Assembly (NCBI GenBank): GCA_947683425.1
Contig: CANTUQ010000073.1
Span: 7,412,501 to 7,476,500 of the forward strand
Source: Excoecaria cochinchinensis
Taxonomy: Eukaryota > Streptophyta > Magnoliopsida > Malpighiales > Euphorbiaceae
DNA: 64,000 nt
Direction: 5' to 3'
Part shown: positions 45,276 through 56,388 of the stretch, piece after piece
Numbering within the stretch: the stretch's first letter is position 1
Layout of the letters: the number at the start of each line of letters is the position of its first letter
Notes under the pieces: model-generated
Databases searched by the model: none
What the model was told of the DNA's origin: nothing
What the model saw: only the letters and a program-made list of their open reading frames with translations
Position numbers and translations under genes: made by a program

Positions 45276-48176
45276 TGTAACGCGCGCCGGATCCCCGCGG
45301 CCGTCCGCTCGACCGCCCGTACGTGGGCGATCGGGGCACGTGTGGGTCCGTCAACAGCTTGCGATAAATCGCAAGTGCGTCTATGTTGGGCAACAAGGAG
45401 GTTTCATGGAGTCGCCACCCAATAGAACATTGGGAAAGTTTCTCTCGCCTCGGAGAGCCTAAGACTTGCGCATTTTATCCATATTGGGCCATGAGGCCTA
45501 GGATTAACGTCTAAGTCTCGTGACACAAGAGGTGTCTTGGAGGATAACTCTAGCCTCTTGAGCCCAAAGACCAGAGCTGGTTCGGGACTTCTCATTTATT
45601 TATACCTTGATTAATATCATAATTAAGTTTTGAATTCATTGTTTCATCAACTTTCCACACAATGCAATTTTAATTTAAAGGCGCAATCATTCATATCAAA
45701 AGCGGTAAATGTAAGCAAAATCCAAAATAAAGCATTCAAAATAAATTACAATAACACTAGGAGCGGAATACAACTCCCATTTATAAAAATGAAATACATG
45801 CATAAAACGGGTTATTCATTAATAGTGAGAACATTGGTTCTCGCATGCATATTTATTATGAAAAAGTTTTGATGTGATGATTTATTTGGGTATGAAAAAC
45901 TAGGACATTGGTCCCCTTTTATTTAGAAAAAGAATGTCAAGTTAATTAATAAAAAACGTTTTTGTGATTTTCCTTTTAGCGTGCCTAAATAAAGAATTTT
46001 ACAAGAAAATTATATGGCAAAATTAAATAAAATATTACAAATAAAGAAAATAAATATGTGAACCAAACGAGCCTTTTTGGACCTCCCGATGTGCTCGCAA
46101 AAAACGCCCAAGCGAAAAATGAGTTTAGACATAAAAACAAAATACAAATAAAATAATGTTAGTGATTAAATCAATTAAACATACAAAATAATGAATAACA
46201 AATTAAAATAAAATAAGATGATAATGGAAAGAATGATAATTGAATCAAAAATGTTAACAAACCAAAATAAAATGAGAAACATGGATTATATGTGACAAAT
46301 GATTAAATGATGTGATGAAAATAAAATAAAACATGTTAATTAATTAGTACATGAAAATATACACATGATGAAAATAATGATGATAAGTGAAAAATAATTA
46401 ATGAATAAATCATAATAAATCAATCATGTAACAATGATAAAAAAGAATAATAAAAATTAGTAAACAAAAGAATGATGAAAATAATAATGATATATAACAA
46501 GGTTAATTGATGTGTTCATAATTAATACAAACTATTTACATGGCAAAAAGATTAATTTAAATTAAATTATTATTTGCATGTTAAAAATAATGAGGAATCA
46601 AAATAAATTATTTACATGTTAGGAATTAAAAAACAATCAATATTTATGTGAATAAAAATCATATCATGTATAAACAATTAAATGGAACAAATATAAAATC
46701 AATACAACAAATGAATAGATTAAAATAATAAATAGATCAATAAAAACAATAAAATATACATGAATGAATTAAATAAAATAGAAATTGAAATGGAGCCAAG
46801 AATATTTACCCTCAGAATATTGGATTTGATGAAGGAAAAGTGATGATCGATTTCCTTGTTGGATGATTCACAATGTTAGAGTGAAATATTATGAAAATTT
46901 TGGAATTTTATTCTAAGGAACATGAAATAAAAATGATCAAAAATTCTTTAAGAACAAAGAATTGATACCTTTGCCTAAATAAATGATTTTGATCAAAAAA
47001 AGTTTTATTGATTAAAATAAAGAAAAATTGATTGAAGTTTTATCAAATAAAAATTAGATTTTGATGACAAACAATTATTTTATTTGTCTCAAAATTAATT
47101 TTTTATCAAAAAGAGATTCAAAACAAAATCAATGAAAAGAGTTTTATTGAACCCAAAATAAAAGAAGAAAAACAATTTTGAGAACAAATAATTATTCTAT
47201 TTGTCCCAAAATTGATTCAACAACAAAACTTCCTCTAAAAAATATGTTTAGAAGAAATTATGTTGGAAAAAGAATGAAACACTTGATTTCTTTTTAATTT
47301 TTGGTTGGGAAAAAATCTAGAATTTTAGTGGAAGGAGAAGAAGATGAAGAGAAATTTTAGGTCTAAAAAATGTGTGGAGAGGAGGAGGCTCCTTTGATTT
47401 CATCATAAACTATTTATAGGATAAAATAGGTTGCCCTAATTTAATTAAGGAAAAAAACCTATTTTAACCCAAAATTATTTTATTTTTAATGATAAAATCA
47501 AGTTTTATTATTTAATTACCTAAAAAAATATTTTAGAATTTAATTTGAAGCCAAAAATCCCAAAAAAATGGGATAAAAAATGGATTTTTGGGTGAAAAAA
47601 TCGGAAAAAAGGCTGAAAAGAGGGATTTTTGGGTATCAGACCCTATACCGACGGCCAAGAAGCCGTCGCTACAAGGGACACCGCCCGTCGCTATAGAGCG
47701 ACGGGGACTCACGCGGCGACCAGGCGAGAATCGCGCGAAACCCGCGCGCTGGCGCTCGCGCACGAGCGCTCCGTGCGGCGCTCAGCGTGCGCGATGCTGC
47801 GCGCGCCTTTAGCGACGCGCAGCATTGGCGACGCTGAGCGTCGCCTTTTGCGCTCGCTGCGCGATGGGCGCCTGCGCGCTGGGCGCCCAGGCGCCTGCGA
47901 GCTGGGCGCCAGCGCGCTGCCGCGCCCGACACTCGCGGTCCGAAAAATTTTTTTTTTTTTTTTTTATTTTTTTTAAATTGACTAAAACACTATAATTTTG
48001 AGCCCCCATTTTTCAAAATTAATTTTTTTTAAAATATTTTTTGTTATTTTCTAATTTTTCACTCTAAAATGCAAATTTGACGAGAAAACCATCACTTTTA
48101 ACCTTTTAAGCCTATGAAGGCAATTATCATCATTGGGTAACTTCGATCTAGGCTGACTCAGGACCCGGTGTCTACA
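45276..48176 (-). repeat. F: 3' LTR
   Basis: 2901 bp, from TGTAACGCGCGCCGGATCCC to …ACCCGGTGTCTACA in + coordinates. It contains TATAAATAG on the minus strand (47410-47418) and the GC module (47640-47940). The module is slightly longer than in the partner LTR because of two small GC indels. Confidence 0.94.
47640..47940 (-). other. F: GC-rich U3 module (3' LTR copy)
   Basis: Dense GCGC words with palindromes such as GACGCTGAGCGTC and GGGCGCC repeats (TGGGCGCCTGCGCGC, GGGCGCCCAGGCGCC), 240-540 nt from the sense LTR start. Open frames across it on both strands encode Ala/Arg-rich nonsense and change between the two LTRs. Confidence 0.75.
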
Positions 48177-48190
48177 GTTGCCCCCAGTTT
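48177..48190 (-). promoter_or_regulatory. F: polypurine tract
   Basis: On the minus strand CCCCTAAACTGGGGGCAAC is followed by TGTAGACACC of the 3' LTR. It is the same design as in A and H. Confidence 0.85.
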
Positions 48191-48339
48191 AGGGGAATCT
48201 AGTACACTAGTGTCTAGGTGAGCCTAAATTCAAAGAAGAAAAGGAAAGAGACGCGTACCTGAGTCGGCCGTCTTTCCGAACTGGAGAATTCTGAGATGGT
48301 GGTTATTACCATGGTGTGTTTTTGTTTGTTGAAGCGGTG

Positions 48340-49080
48340 CTATCTGTGAGCCCTTCGGTTGATTGCCCCCTGAGAGGTCTTCGGTTCATCGATCGTTTGT
48401 TTGCCCCCTGAGAGGTCTTCAGTTCATTGATTGTTTGCCCCCTGAGAGGTCTTAGATTTGCTGCTCCCTGAGAAGTCTTCCGTTCATTGATTGTTTGCCC
48501 CCTGAGAGGTCTTAGATTTGCTGCTCCCTGAGAAGTCTTTGGTTGATTGCCCCCTGAGAGGTCTTCGGTTCATTGATCGTTTGCCCCCTGAGAGGTCTTC
48601 TGTTCATTGATTGTTTGCCCCCTGAGAGGTCTTAGATTTGCTGCTCCCTGAGAAGTCTTTGGTTGATTGCCCCCTGAGAGGTCTTCGGTTCATTGATCGT
48701 TTGCCCCCTGAGAGGTCTTCTGTTCATTGATTGTTTGCCCCCTAAGAGGTCTTTAGTTTGCTGCTCCCTGAGAAGGCTTCGGTGTATTGATCATTTGCCC
48801 CCTGAGAGGTCTTTAGTTTGCTGCTCCCTGAGAAGTCTTCGGTTTTCTGCTCCCTGAGAAGTCTTCGATTTTCTGCTCCCTGAGAAGTCTTCGATTTGCT
48901 GCTCCCTGGGAAGTCTTCGGTTTGCTGCTCCCTGAGAAGTCTTCGATTTTCTGCTCCCTAAGAAGTCTTCGGTTTGCTGCTCCCTGAGAAGTCTTCGATT
49001 TGCTACTCCCTGAGAAGTCTTTGATTTGCTGCTCCCTGAGAAGTCTTTGACTTGCTGCTCCCTGAGAAGTCTTTGGATGG
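48340..49080 (-). repeat. F: 3'UTR tandem array, 26-bp and 34-bp units
   Basis: Two related subarrays. GCCCCCTGAGAGGTCTTCGG with TTCATTGATCGTTT dominates 48360-48800. TGCTGCTCCCTGAGAAGTCT plus TCGATT (26 bp) dominates 48750-49075. The higher-order mixing of the two, with a triplet block repeated near 48460-48720, shows unequal exchange. It is in the same position as the arrays in A and H but unrelated in sequence. Confidence 0.92.
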
Positions 49081-50905
49081 TGCTTGGATTGATGATTAAG
49101 CTGGTATGTGGATTGATGATTGAGTTGAGGCTTGGATATATGTTTTGATCGATGTCTGGATTGATGAATGAGTTGAGGTTTTGATTGATGATTTGACCGA
49201 TGTCATCACTCGGCTTTTGCCGGTGTCCGCCTCAAGCCTTTCTTTCTGCAAAATAAGGAAACTAAACTATGCAAAAATGGTGAGCATGCAAGTGAAATGC
49301 ATGAGTAATGCAGGAATGCAGGATAAAAATTCATCTATGTGAACTTGAAGATGATGCCGGGCTAGCTGCGATTTGCGATATAATTGATGCCTTTTAAGCT
49401 GCTTTTGAATTTCATGCCCTTTGGGATTGCGAGATTCTCATCCGGTACCTGTAGTCATTAATTGAAGGTAGTGCGTCCCTTGTGGATTTTCACACTAGCT
49501 TTTCTTAGTGGGAGATGCGTCCTTTGTGGATTTTCACATAACCCTGTGCCTTATTTTTTTTTTTTTGCCTGGAATGGACCCAACCCAATCCAGCGGCTTT
49601 TCTCTTTCTTCTTTTTTTTTGAAGGACAGACTGCCTGTTTTCAGGTTTTCACCCTATCCTTTTGCCTAGTTTTGCTTAGAGCGCCAGTTACGGTTTTCAC
49701 TCTAACGGCTTTTTTTTTTAATTTTTTTATTTTTTTTGAGATTGCTGAAGTTGTTGACAAGAATCTTTCGGGAGTCCTAGGACATGGTTGCATGAACTTG
49801 ATTTTTCACATTTGATAGCAGGATGAATCGGCTGAAGCGCTTGAGCGGTGAACAACAGGCGACTTTGGTCACACAAAGTGAACTGCTCTGACCACATCAT
49901 TGCAGAAATGCATGTGTTTCAATTTGATTTCATTAAGCATGATCATTATTTTGGCATTGACTTTAAAAAAATACAAGACCTCAGTTAATCTCGGGATAGA
50001 TCTTGAAAGCATCAAACTCCTGTTATCAATCAGCCCTCTCGGGTTTTATGATTGACGATTTTCTCTCAATTTTTTCTTGAATGCGAATTCTAGAAGCAAT
50101 GTTGGAGACGAGACTTAACTCGAATGCATGAATGCACTCGTGGCTCCTCGCTTGAAGCTCAAGAAACACCATAGGCCTCTTCTTACGTACCAAACCTCTT
50201 TAGAAGGTCATCTCCGCTAATTGGATAAGACTGAACCAAGAATCAAGAGGTCTTACTTTGGTTGTAATGTTAGGCTTAGGTAGATGGCTATCAAAGGAGG
50301 ATCAGGTCGCTAGAGAAAAATGGCCGCAATATTTTGTCGACTGGTGGATGAACCATTCTCAGCTCAGTTGCATATACAAAGGTATTCTTGAATTTGGATT
50401 CGGTAACATTTCAGCTCATTGAGATCAGAATAACAATAAAAGGGTAATTATTGAAACTAGTCAATTGGTTACTGTTTTGAGGTCTTTTGTTTTTTTTTTC
50501 TTTTTTTTTTTCAAAGTGTAAACTCGCCCTTACCAAGGCAATTTCGATAACCCACAAAGAAATTGTTAATTGTTAAAACGTTCATTCATCCTTTTTAGAG
50601 CGGCCACTCTTCTAAGGGGAAGCCAAAATCATTTTAGGCGAGGGGATAGTTTTAACATGTGTAACAACAACAAAATTGGTACGCATTCAGCATACCTGCA
50701 TAAAGGCTCAATGGGCTAGCAAGCGATTGTGAAGTAAGGGTAGGAAATGGTCATTTAGAGAGCTATACAAAGAAAATGTTGCCTAAATCATTTTCTAGGT
50801 TCCGTCTTATCCAGGGATCGCTTTGACGGGTAATCAGAAAGGTTCTAGTGCTCTTAGTGAGTTTCCATCTAGTCCCCTAATTGCAACTAGTTTTTTTTTT
50901 CTCTC
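49081..50905 (-). other. F: 3'UTR, part conserved with A
   Basis: A GATTGATG-rich stretch (49085-49205) follows the array. 49470-50045 then matches A 7210-7810, including GTGCGTCCCTTGTGGATTTT and CATCAAACTCCTGTTATCAA. 50050-50905 has no partner in A and no gene that I can recognise. No open frame is conserved with A. Confidence 0.6.
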
Positions 50906-51130
50906 TACAGGAGTTATATTAGATGCTATCAAGATTTTCTTTGGGATTTCCCAAAGTTTTCGAGATTAACTGCAGTCATATTATTTGAATTAATGCCAAA
51001 GTTAATTTGTTATGATCATGCGAAATGAAATCAATAGAAACATTATACAAATAAGCGAAAGTTATTCTCTTTATTACAAACCGAAAATTGTAACATAAAA
51101 AGTTCCAGAAATAAAAAGATTCCAGCATCT
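50906..51130 (-). pseudogene. F: fossil of the protease-RT linker
   Basis: This 220-bp stretch is collinear with A 11138-11358 (words GATGCTATCAA, GATTAA-TGCAGTC, TATGATCATG, AAAAAGTTC), with indels that destroy the frame. It proves that F descends from an element with pol. One deletion removed about 1.4 kb between gag and this point (protease), and another removed RT to integrase. Confidence 0.75.
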
Positions 51131-51164
51131 AAGAGTAATATCACTAGTGAACTGCAAGACACGA

Positions 51165-52714
51165 TCATGTTCGCGGTGGAGGGACTGCGTTGTAGCTTGC
51201 CTTTTTCTTCTTTTCTCTCTTCTCAGGATCTATGATCTGATTGGTGTCAATGAGATCCTGGATCTTGTTTCTCAGAATACGGCAATAGTCAGTCAAATGG
51301 CCGGTGTGCTGGTGGTAAGCGCAGTACTGATCACCTCTATGTCCCGGTTGTCCCTGACTCAAGGCTGGTCTGGGTGGCAATGGCTGTAACTTGCCTTCTT
51401 TCATTAGTCTTTCCAGTACCCAGGATAGAGAGCGGCCTAAGTTGGAGTAGTATCTCTGACCCTGCCCAACTCCAGTAGCTGAGACCTCTGCTGTCCTACC
51501 ATTTCTGCTGTTGCTGCCTCCAGCACCTCCAGATTTGAATCCCGACTGGTTCCCATAGCCTTTCCCAGCAAAGTTATTTTGGCTTGCTTTCTTTGCCAGG
51601 TAAGCCGCCTCAGCTTCTATAGCAATATCCTTAAGCGACTCCCAGTCCTTGAGCCCCTTAAAACTGAGCAAGTCCCTTAAGTAAGGGCATGAGTTTCTAA
51701 TAAACAGCCTAATCTGGTCTGCAGTGTCAGGCTTCCTCTTTATCTCCATGACCCTGTTTCTCCATCTTGTAAGGTACTCATAGAATGACTCATCATTCTT
51801 CTGCTGTAGAAGCTCGAGGTCTTTTAGGGTGACCTCCATCCTAGTACTGCAGTCGTACTGCTTCATGAATTCTTCGGTCAAAAGGTCCCAGTCCTCTTTG
51901 GACCTCCTATCCAACCCGTGGTACCAGTCAACTACCGGGCCCACCAGACTAAGGCAGAAATATTCCACCTTCTGCTTCTTGCTCAGCCCTGTGCCTTTCA
52001 TGACCAGGGTGTACTGCTTGATGTGGGCGGATGGGTCAGAGGTGCCATCAAACTTCGGAAGCTCGGGCATCTTGAATCTTTGGGGCAGCAGCTCTTCATC
52101 TCCCAAATCTCTGTCCTCTGGATTGACCCCCTTTCCAGCTGAGAGCATGCGAGTGATAGCTTCAATCTGTTGTCTCATACCTCTTAAAGCTTCATCCTCT
52201 ACTCTGGGTGCTCTGGGCCTTGCAGCTTGGTGGACTATCGGCACCACTTCTTCTTCCTCCTCCATCAGGAAATCATCGTTGGGGTTATGAATCCTTTCCC
52301 CTCTTGGCTCGATGGGTGCGGCAGCTCTGTGCTCATTGTCGGGTTGGCGAGCAGCAGCTCCAACGAAGGGAGCCTCCCCACCAGCAGGTGGTTCGGCTTG
52401 CCCTCGAGGAGGGGCTGCCTGTGGCTGTAGAGCAGCAGGCGGCTGTGGGGCAGCAGGTGGATGGGCAATCCTTTCAGCCATGACACCCATCATGTCTAGC
52501 ACTCTCCGCTCGAAGTCCTCTAGCCTCCTAGCTAGGTCTTGAGTGGTCAAAACTCCAGGTTCTTCTGCTATTGATGATTCAAGAGAGGATTCACTGATTG
52601 ATGAGAATGACTCAGAATCCCAATCAGACACTTGTTCCGGTAACTCAAAGAGCAGATTTGTCCTTATTAACCGACTGTCGGAACCTCTAGTCCACTTAGA
52701 TGAATCTATGATGG
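51165..52714 (-). CDS. gag: F: intact gag of a non-autonomous Tat element
   Basis: Open from just after a TAA upstream of the predicted acceptor to a stop at 51165. Counting from the GTG codon at 52631 there are 488 residues. Layout: Ser/Glu-rich start, coiled segment (LARRLEDFERRVLDMM, about 33-48), Pro/Ala-rich linker, gag core 185-345 (FKMPELPKFDGTSDP … DWYHGLDRRSKEDW … EYLTRWRNRVMEIKRK), and a CHHC knuckle C437-X2-H440-X4-H445-X4-C450. It ends soon after the knuckle (…YNAVPPPRT), just where A would run on to protease. There is no in-frame ATG before Met47/48, yet the upstream frame (AIIDSSKWTRGSDSRLIR) is conserved, so coding probably begins at the splice acceptor. The absence of stops, while pol is lost, suggests the protein still matters. 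Confidence 0.88.
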
Positions 52715-52736
52715 CTGAAAAAAATTAGATTGTTAG
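52715..52736 (-). promoter_or_regulatory. F: predicted 3' splice site upstream of gag
   Basis: On the minus strand CTAAC (52736-52732), AATCTAATTTTTTTCAG (AG at 52716-52715), then CCATCATAG. The branch A is 18 nt from the AG. Confidence 0.55.
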
Positions 52737-53482
52737 GATGATGCATGAATGACATATACAATGCATGATAGTGAGCTATGCAACATTTACAATCACATGC
52801 AAGCAAGTAGAGCCTTCCAACCTTATTACTCCCACACACGAGGTAATGCGGTCTCTTTCCTAGGTGGGCTTAATCCATGGGTTAGCGGGGAACCCAATGG
52901 ATGCGTATGGTGCTCGGTGGAAAATCGGCATCATAACATCTCTTATCTAATGTGCAAGCACATGGGTTATGATCGTTATGTATTTAGGCAGCCCGAACAA
53001 GTTGACATGGGCCTATCGGGGCATGAAAGCCTTTGATTAGGTGACCAATCAGATTATTTGGGTTTGTCCAATACAAAATGATCCAGATAGCAAGCAAGGT
53101 ATTACGATTCATATCACCTAAGGGAAGTATCTATTGCCATTACATGAGCTTTGGTCAAAGGGTGGTGTTACTTTAGGGCTACCCAAGCATGATCCCTGCC
53201 GACGGGTCTAGCTCATCACGAGCGTAACGACCGATCGGGTCACCATTTAATATACCATGACGGTACGAGGCTTGGGCTGGTGATTATCCTTAACACTTCC
53301 CTAAATTGAGTGAAAATAGGGTCGTGCTTCGGGAACGCACCGGGGCTAAAAGAGGGACCAAACTAGCATAGATCTAAGGCTCTAATGAGATGTAATGCAG
53401 TTTTGAAAGAAGATGAAATTTTTAAATTAAAACTCAATTATGATTTTTAATCAAGGTACTTTCGAATCGAAGTCTCGAGTAT
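52715..53482 (-). other. F: 5' leader
   Basis: Collinear with A's leader. Conserved blocks include CACACACGAGGTAATGCGG (52853), GGGGCATGAAAGCC (53019) and TCATCACGAGCGTAACGACC (53213). The short frame GRYARDELDPSA is readable on the minus strand at about 53240-53195. Confidence 0.6.
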
Positions 53483-53501
53483 GTCCCCAGTGGAGTCGCC
53501 A
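53483..53501 (-). promoter_or_regulatory. F: primer-binding site (tRNA-Arg type)
   Basis: On the minus strand TGGCGACTCCACTGGGGAC, identical to A's site and one base from the LTR. Confidence 0.9.
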
Positions 53502-53502
53502 C

Positions 53503-56388
53503 TGTGACGCGCGCCGGATCCCCGCGGCCGTCCGCTCGACCGCCCGCACGTGGGCGATCGGGGCACGTGTGGGTCCGTCAATAGCTTGCGATAAATCGCA
53601 AGTGCGTCTATGTTGGGCAACAAGTAGGTTTCATGGAGTCGCCACCCAATAGAACATTGGGAAAGTTTCTCTCGCCTCAGAGAGCCTAAGACTTGCGCAT
53701 TTTATCCATATTGGGCCATGAGGCCTAGGATTAACGTCTAAGTCTCGTGACACAAGAGGTGTCTTGGAGGATAACTCTAGCCTCTTGAGCCCAAAGACCA
53801 GAGCTGGTTCGGGACTTCTCATTTATTTATACCTTGATTAATATCATAATTAAGTTTTGAATTCATTGTTTCATCAACTTTCCACATAATGCAATTTTAA
53901 TTTAAAGGCGCAATCATTCATATCAAAAACGGTAAATGTAAGCAAAATCCAAAATAAAGCATTCAAAATAAATTACAATAACACTAGGAGCGGAATACAA
54001 CTCCCATTTATAAAAATGAAATACATGCATAAAACGGGTTATTCATTAATAGTGAGAACATTGGTTCTCGCATGCATATTTATTATGAAAAAGTTTTGAT
54101 GTGATGATTTATTTGGGTATGAAAACTAGGACATTGGTCCCCTTTTATTTAGAAAAAGAATGTCAAGTTAATTAATAAAAAACGTTTTTGTGATTTTCCT
54201 TTTAGCGTGCCTAAATAAAGAATTTTACAAGAAAATTATATGGCAAAATTAAATAAAATATTACAAATAAAGAAAATAAATATGTGAACCAAACGAGCCT
54301 TTTTGGACCTCCCGATGTGCTCGCAAAAAACGCCCAAGCGAAAAATGAGTTTAGACATAAAAACAAAATACAAATAAAATAATGTTAGTGATTAAATCAA
54401 TTAAACATACAAAATAATGAATAACAAATTAAAATAAAATAAGATGATAATGGAAAGAATGATAATTGAATAAAAAATGTTAACAAACCAAAATAAAATG
54501 AGAAACATGGATTATATGTGACAAATGATTAAATGATGTGATGAAAATAAAATAAAACATGTTAATTAATTAGTACATGAAAATATACACATGATGAAAA
54601 TAATGATGATAAGTGAAAAATAATTAATGAATAAATCATAATAAATCAATCATGTAACAATGATAAAAAAGAATAATAAAAATTAGTAAACAAAAGAATG
54701 ATGAAAATAATAATGATATATAACAAGGTTAATTGATGTGTTCATAATTAATACAAACTATTTACATGGCAAAAAGATTAATTTAAATTAAATTATTATT
54801 TGCATGTTAAAAATAATGAGGAATCAAAATAAATTATTTACATGTTAGGAATTAAAACACAATCAATATTTATGTGAATAAAAATCATATCATGTATAAA
54901 CAATTAAATGGAACAAATATAAAATCAATACAACAAATGAATAGATTAAAACAATAAATAGATCAATAAAAACAATAAAATATACATGAATGAATTAAAT
55001 AAAATAGAAATTGAAATGGAGCCAAGAATATTTACCCTCAGAATATTGGATTTGATGAAGGAAAAGTGATGATCGATTTCCTTGTTGGATGATTCACAAT
55101 GTTAGAGTGAAATATTATGAAAATGTTGGAATTTTATTCTAAGGAACATGAAATAAAAATGATCAAAAATTCTTTAAGAACAAAGAATTGATACCTTTGC
55201 CTAAAGAAATGATTTTGATCAAAAAAAGTTTTATTGATTAAAATAAAGAAAAATTGATTGAAGTTTTATCAAATAAAAATTAGATTTTGATGACAAACAA
55301 TTATTTTATTTGTCTCAAAATCAATTTTTTATCAAAAAGAGATTCAAAACAAAATCAATGAAAAGAGTTTTATTGAACCCAAAATAAAAGAAGAAAAACA
55401 ATTTTGAGAACAAATAATTATTCTATTTGTCCCAAAATTGATTCCAACAACAAAACTTCCTCTAAAAAATATGTTTAGAAGAAATTATGTTGGAAAAAGA
55501 ATGAAACACTTGATTTCTTTTTAATTTTTGGTTGGGAAAAAATCTGGAATTTTAGTGGAAGGAGAAGAAGATGAAGAGAAATTTTAGGTCTAAAAAATGT
55601 GTGGAGAGGAGGAGGCTCCTTTGATTTTATCATAAACTATTTATAGGATAAAATAGGTTGCCCTAATTTAATTAAGGAAAAAAACCTATTTTAACCCAAA
55701 ATTATTTTATTTTTAATGATAAAATCAAGTTTTATTATTTAATTACCTAAAAAAATATTTTAGAATTTAATTTGAAGTCAAAAATCCCAAAAAAATGGGA
55801 TAAAAAATGGATTTTTGGGTGAAAAAATCGGAAAAAAGGCTGAAAAGAGGGATTTTTGGGTATCAGACCCTATACCGACGGCCAAGAAGCCGTCGCTACA
55901 AGGGACACCGCCCGTCGCTATAGAGCGACGGGGACTCACGCGGCGACCAGGCGAGAATCGCGCGAAACCCGCGCGCTGGCGCTCGCGCATTAGCGCTCCG
56001 TGCGGCGCTCAGCGTGCGCGCGCCTTTAGCGACGCGCAGCATCGGCGACGCTGAGCGTCGCCTTTTGCGCTCGCTGCGCGATGGGCGCCCAAGCGCCTGC
56101 GAGCTGGGCGCCAGCGCGCTGCCGCGCCCGACACTCGCGGTCCGAAAAAATTTTTTTTTTTTATTTTTTTATTTTTTTATTTTTTTTAAATTGACTAAAA
56201 CACTATAATTTTGAGCCCCCATTTTTCAAAATTAATTTTTTTTAAATATTTTTTGTTATTTTCTAATTTTTCACTCTAAAATGCAAATTTGACGAGAAAA
56301 CCTTCACTTTTAACCTTTTAAGCCTATGAAGGCAATTATCATCATTGGGTAACTTCGATCTAGGCTGACTCAGGACCCGGTGTCTACA
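53503..56388 (-). repeat. F: 5' LTR
   Basis: 2886 bp, starting TGTGACGCGCGCCGGATCCC. It differs from the 3' LTR at roughly 25 places by eye, several of them C/T. TATAAATAG on the minus strand at 55637-55645 is the likely promoter. The GC module lies at 55865-56145. Confidence 0.94.
55637..55645 (-). promoter_or_regulatory. F: TATA box of the 5' LTR
   Basis: TATAAATAG on the minus strand, about 745 nt into the sense LTR. It is conserved in both LTRs and in H. Confidence 0.5.

Larger units (their letters stand above)
45276..56388 (-). mobile_element. F: non-autonomous, gag-only Tat element
   Basis: 11,113 bp, flanked by exact CCGCC (45271-45275, 56389-56393). The LTRs are 2901 and 2886 bp with about 1% difference by eye. 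In sense: 5' LTR, tRNA-Arg-type primer site, leader, predicted splice acceptor, intact gag, a pol-linker fossil, a long 3'UTR with tandem array, PPT, 3' LTR. Protease, RT, both RNases H and integrase are absent. It keeps every cis signal needed for reverse transcription. I infer mobilisation by enzymes of a Tat relative. Confidence 0.93.

Noticed and set aside
47629..47976. Ala/Arg-rich frames on both strands in F's GC module
   Set aside because: GC-rich DNA lacks stop codons. The frames differ between the two LTRs of F because of indels and have no protein signature.
48340..49080. CRISPR array
   Set aside because: Repeats abut without unique spacers of constant length, the host is a plant, and no cas genes are near. 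It is a minisatellite in a retrotransposon 3'UTR.
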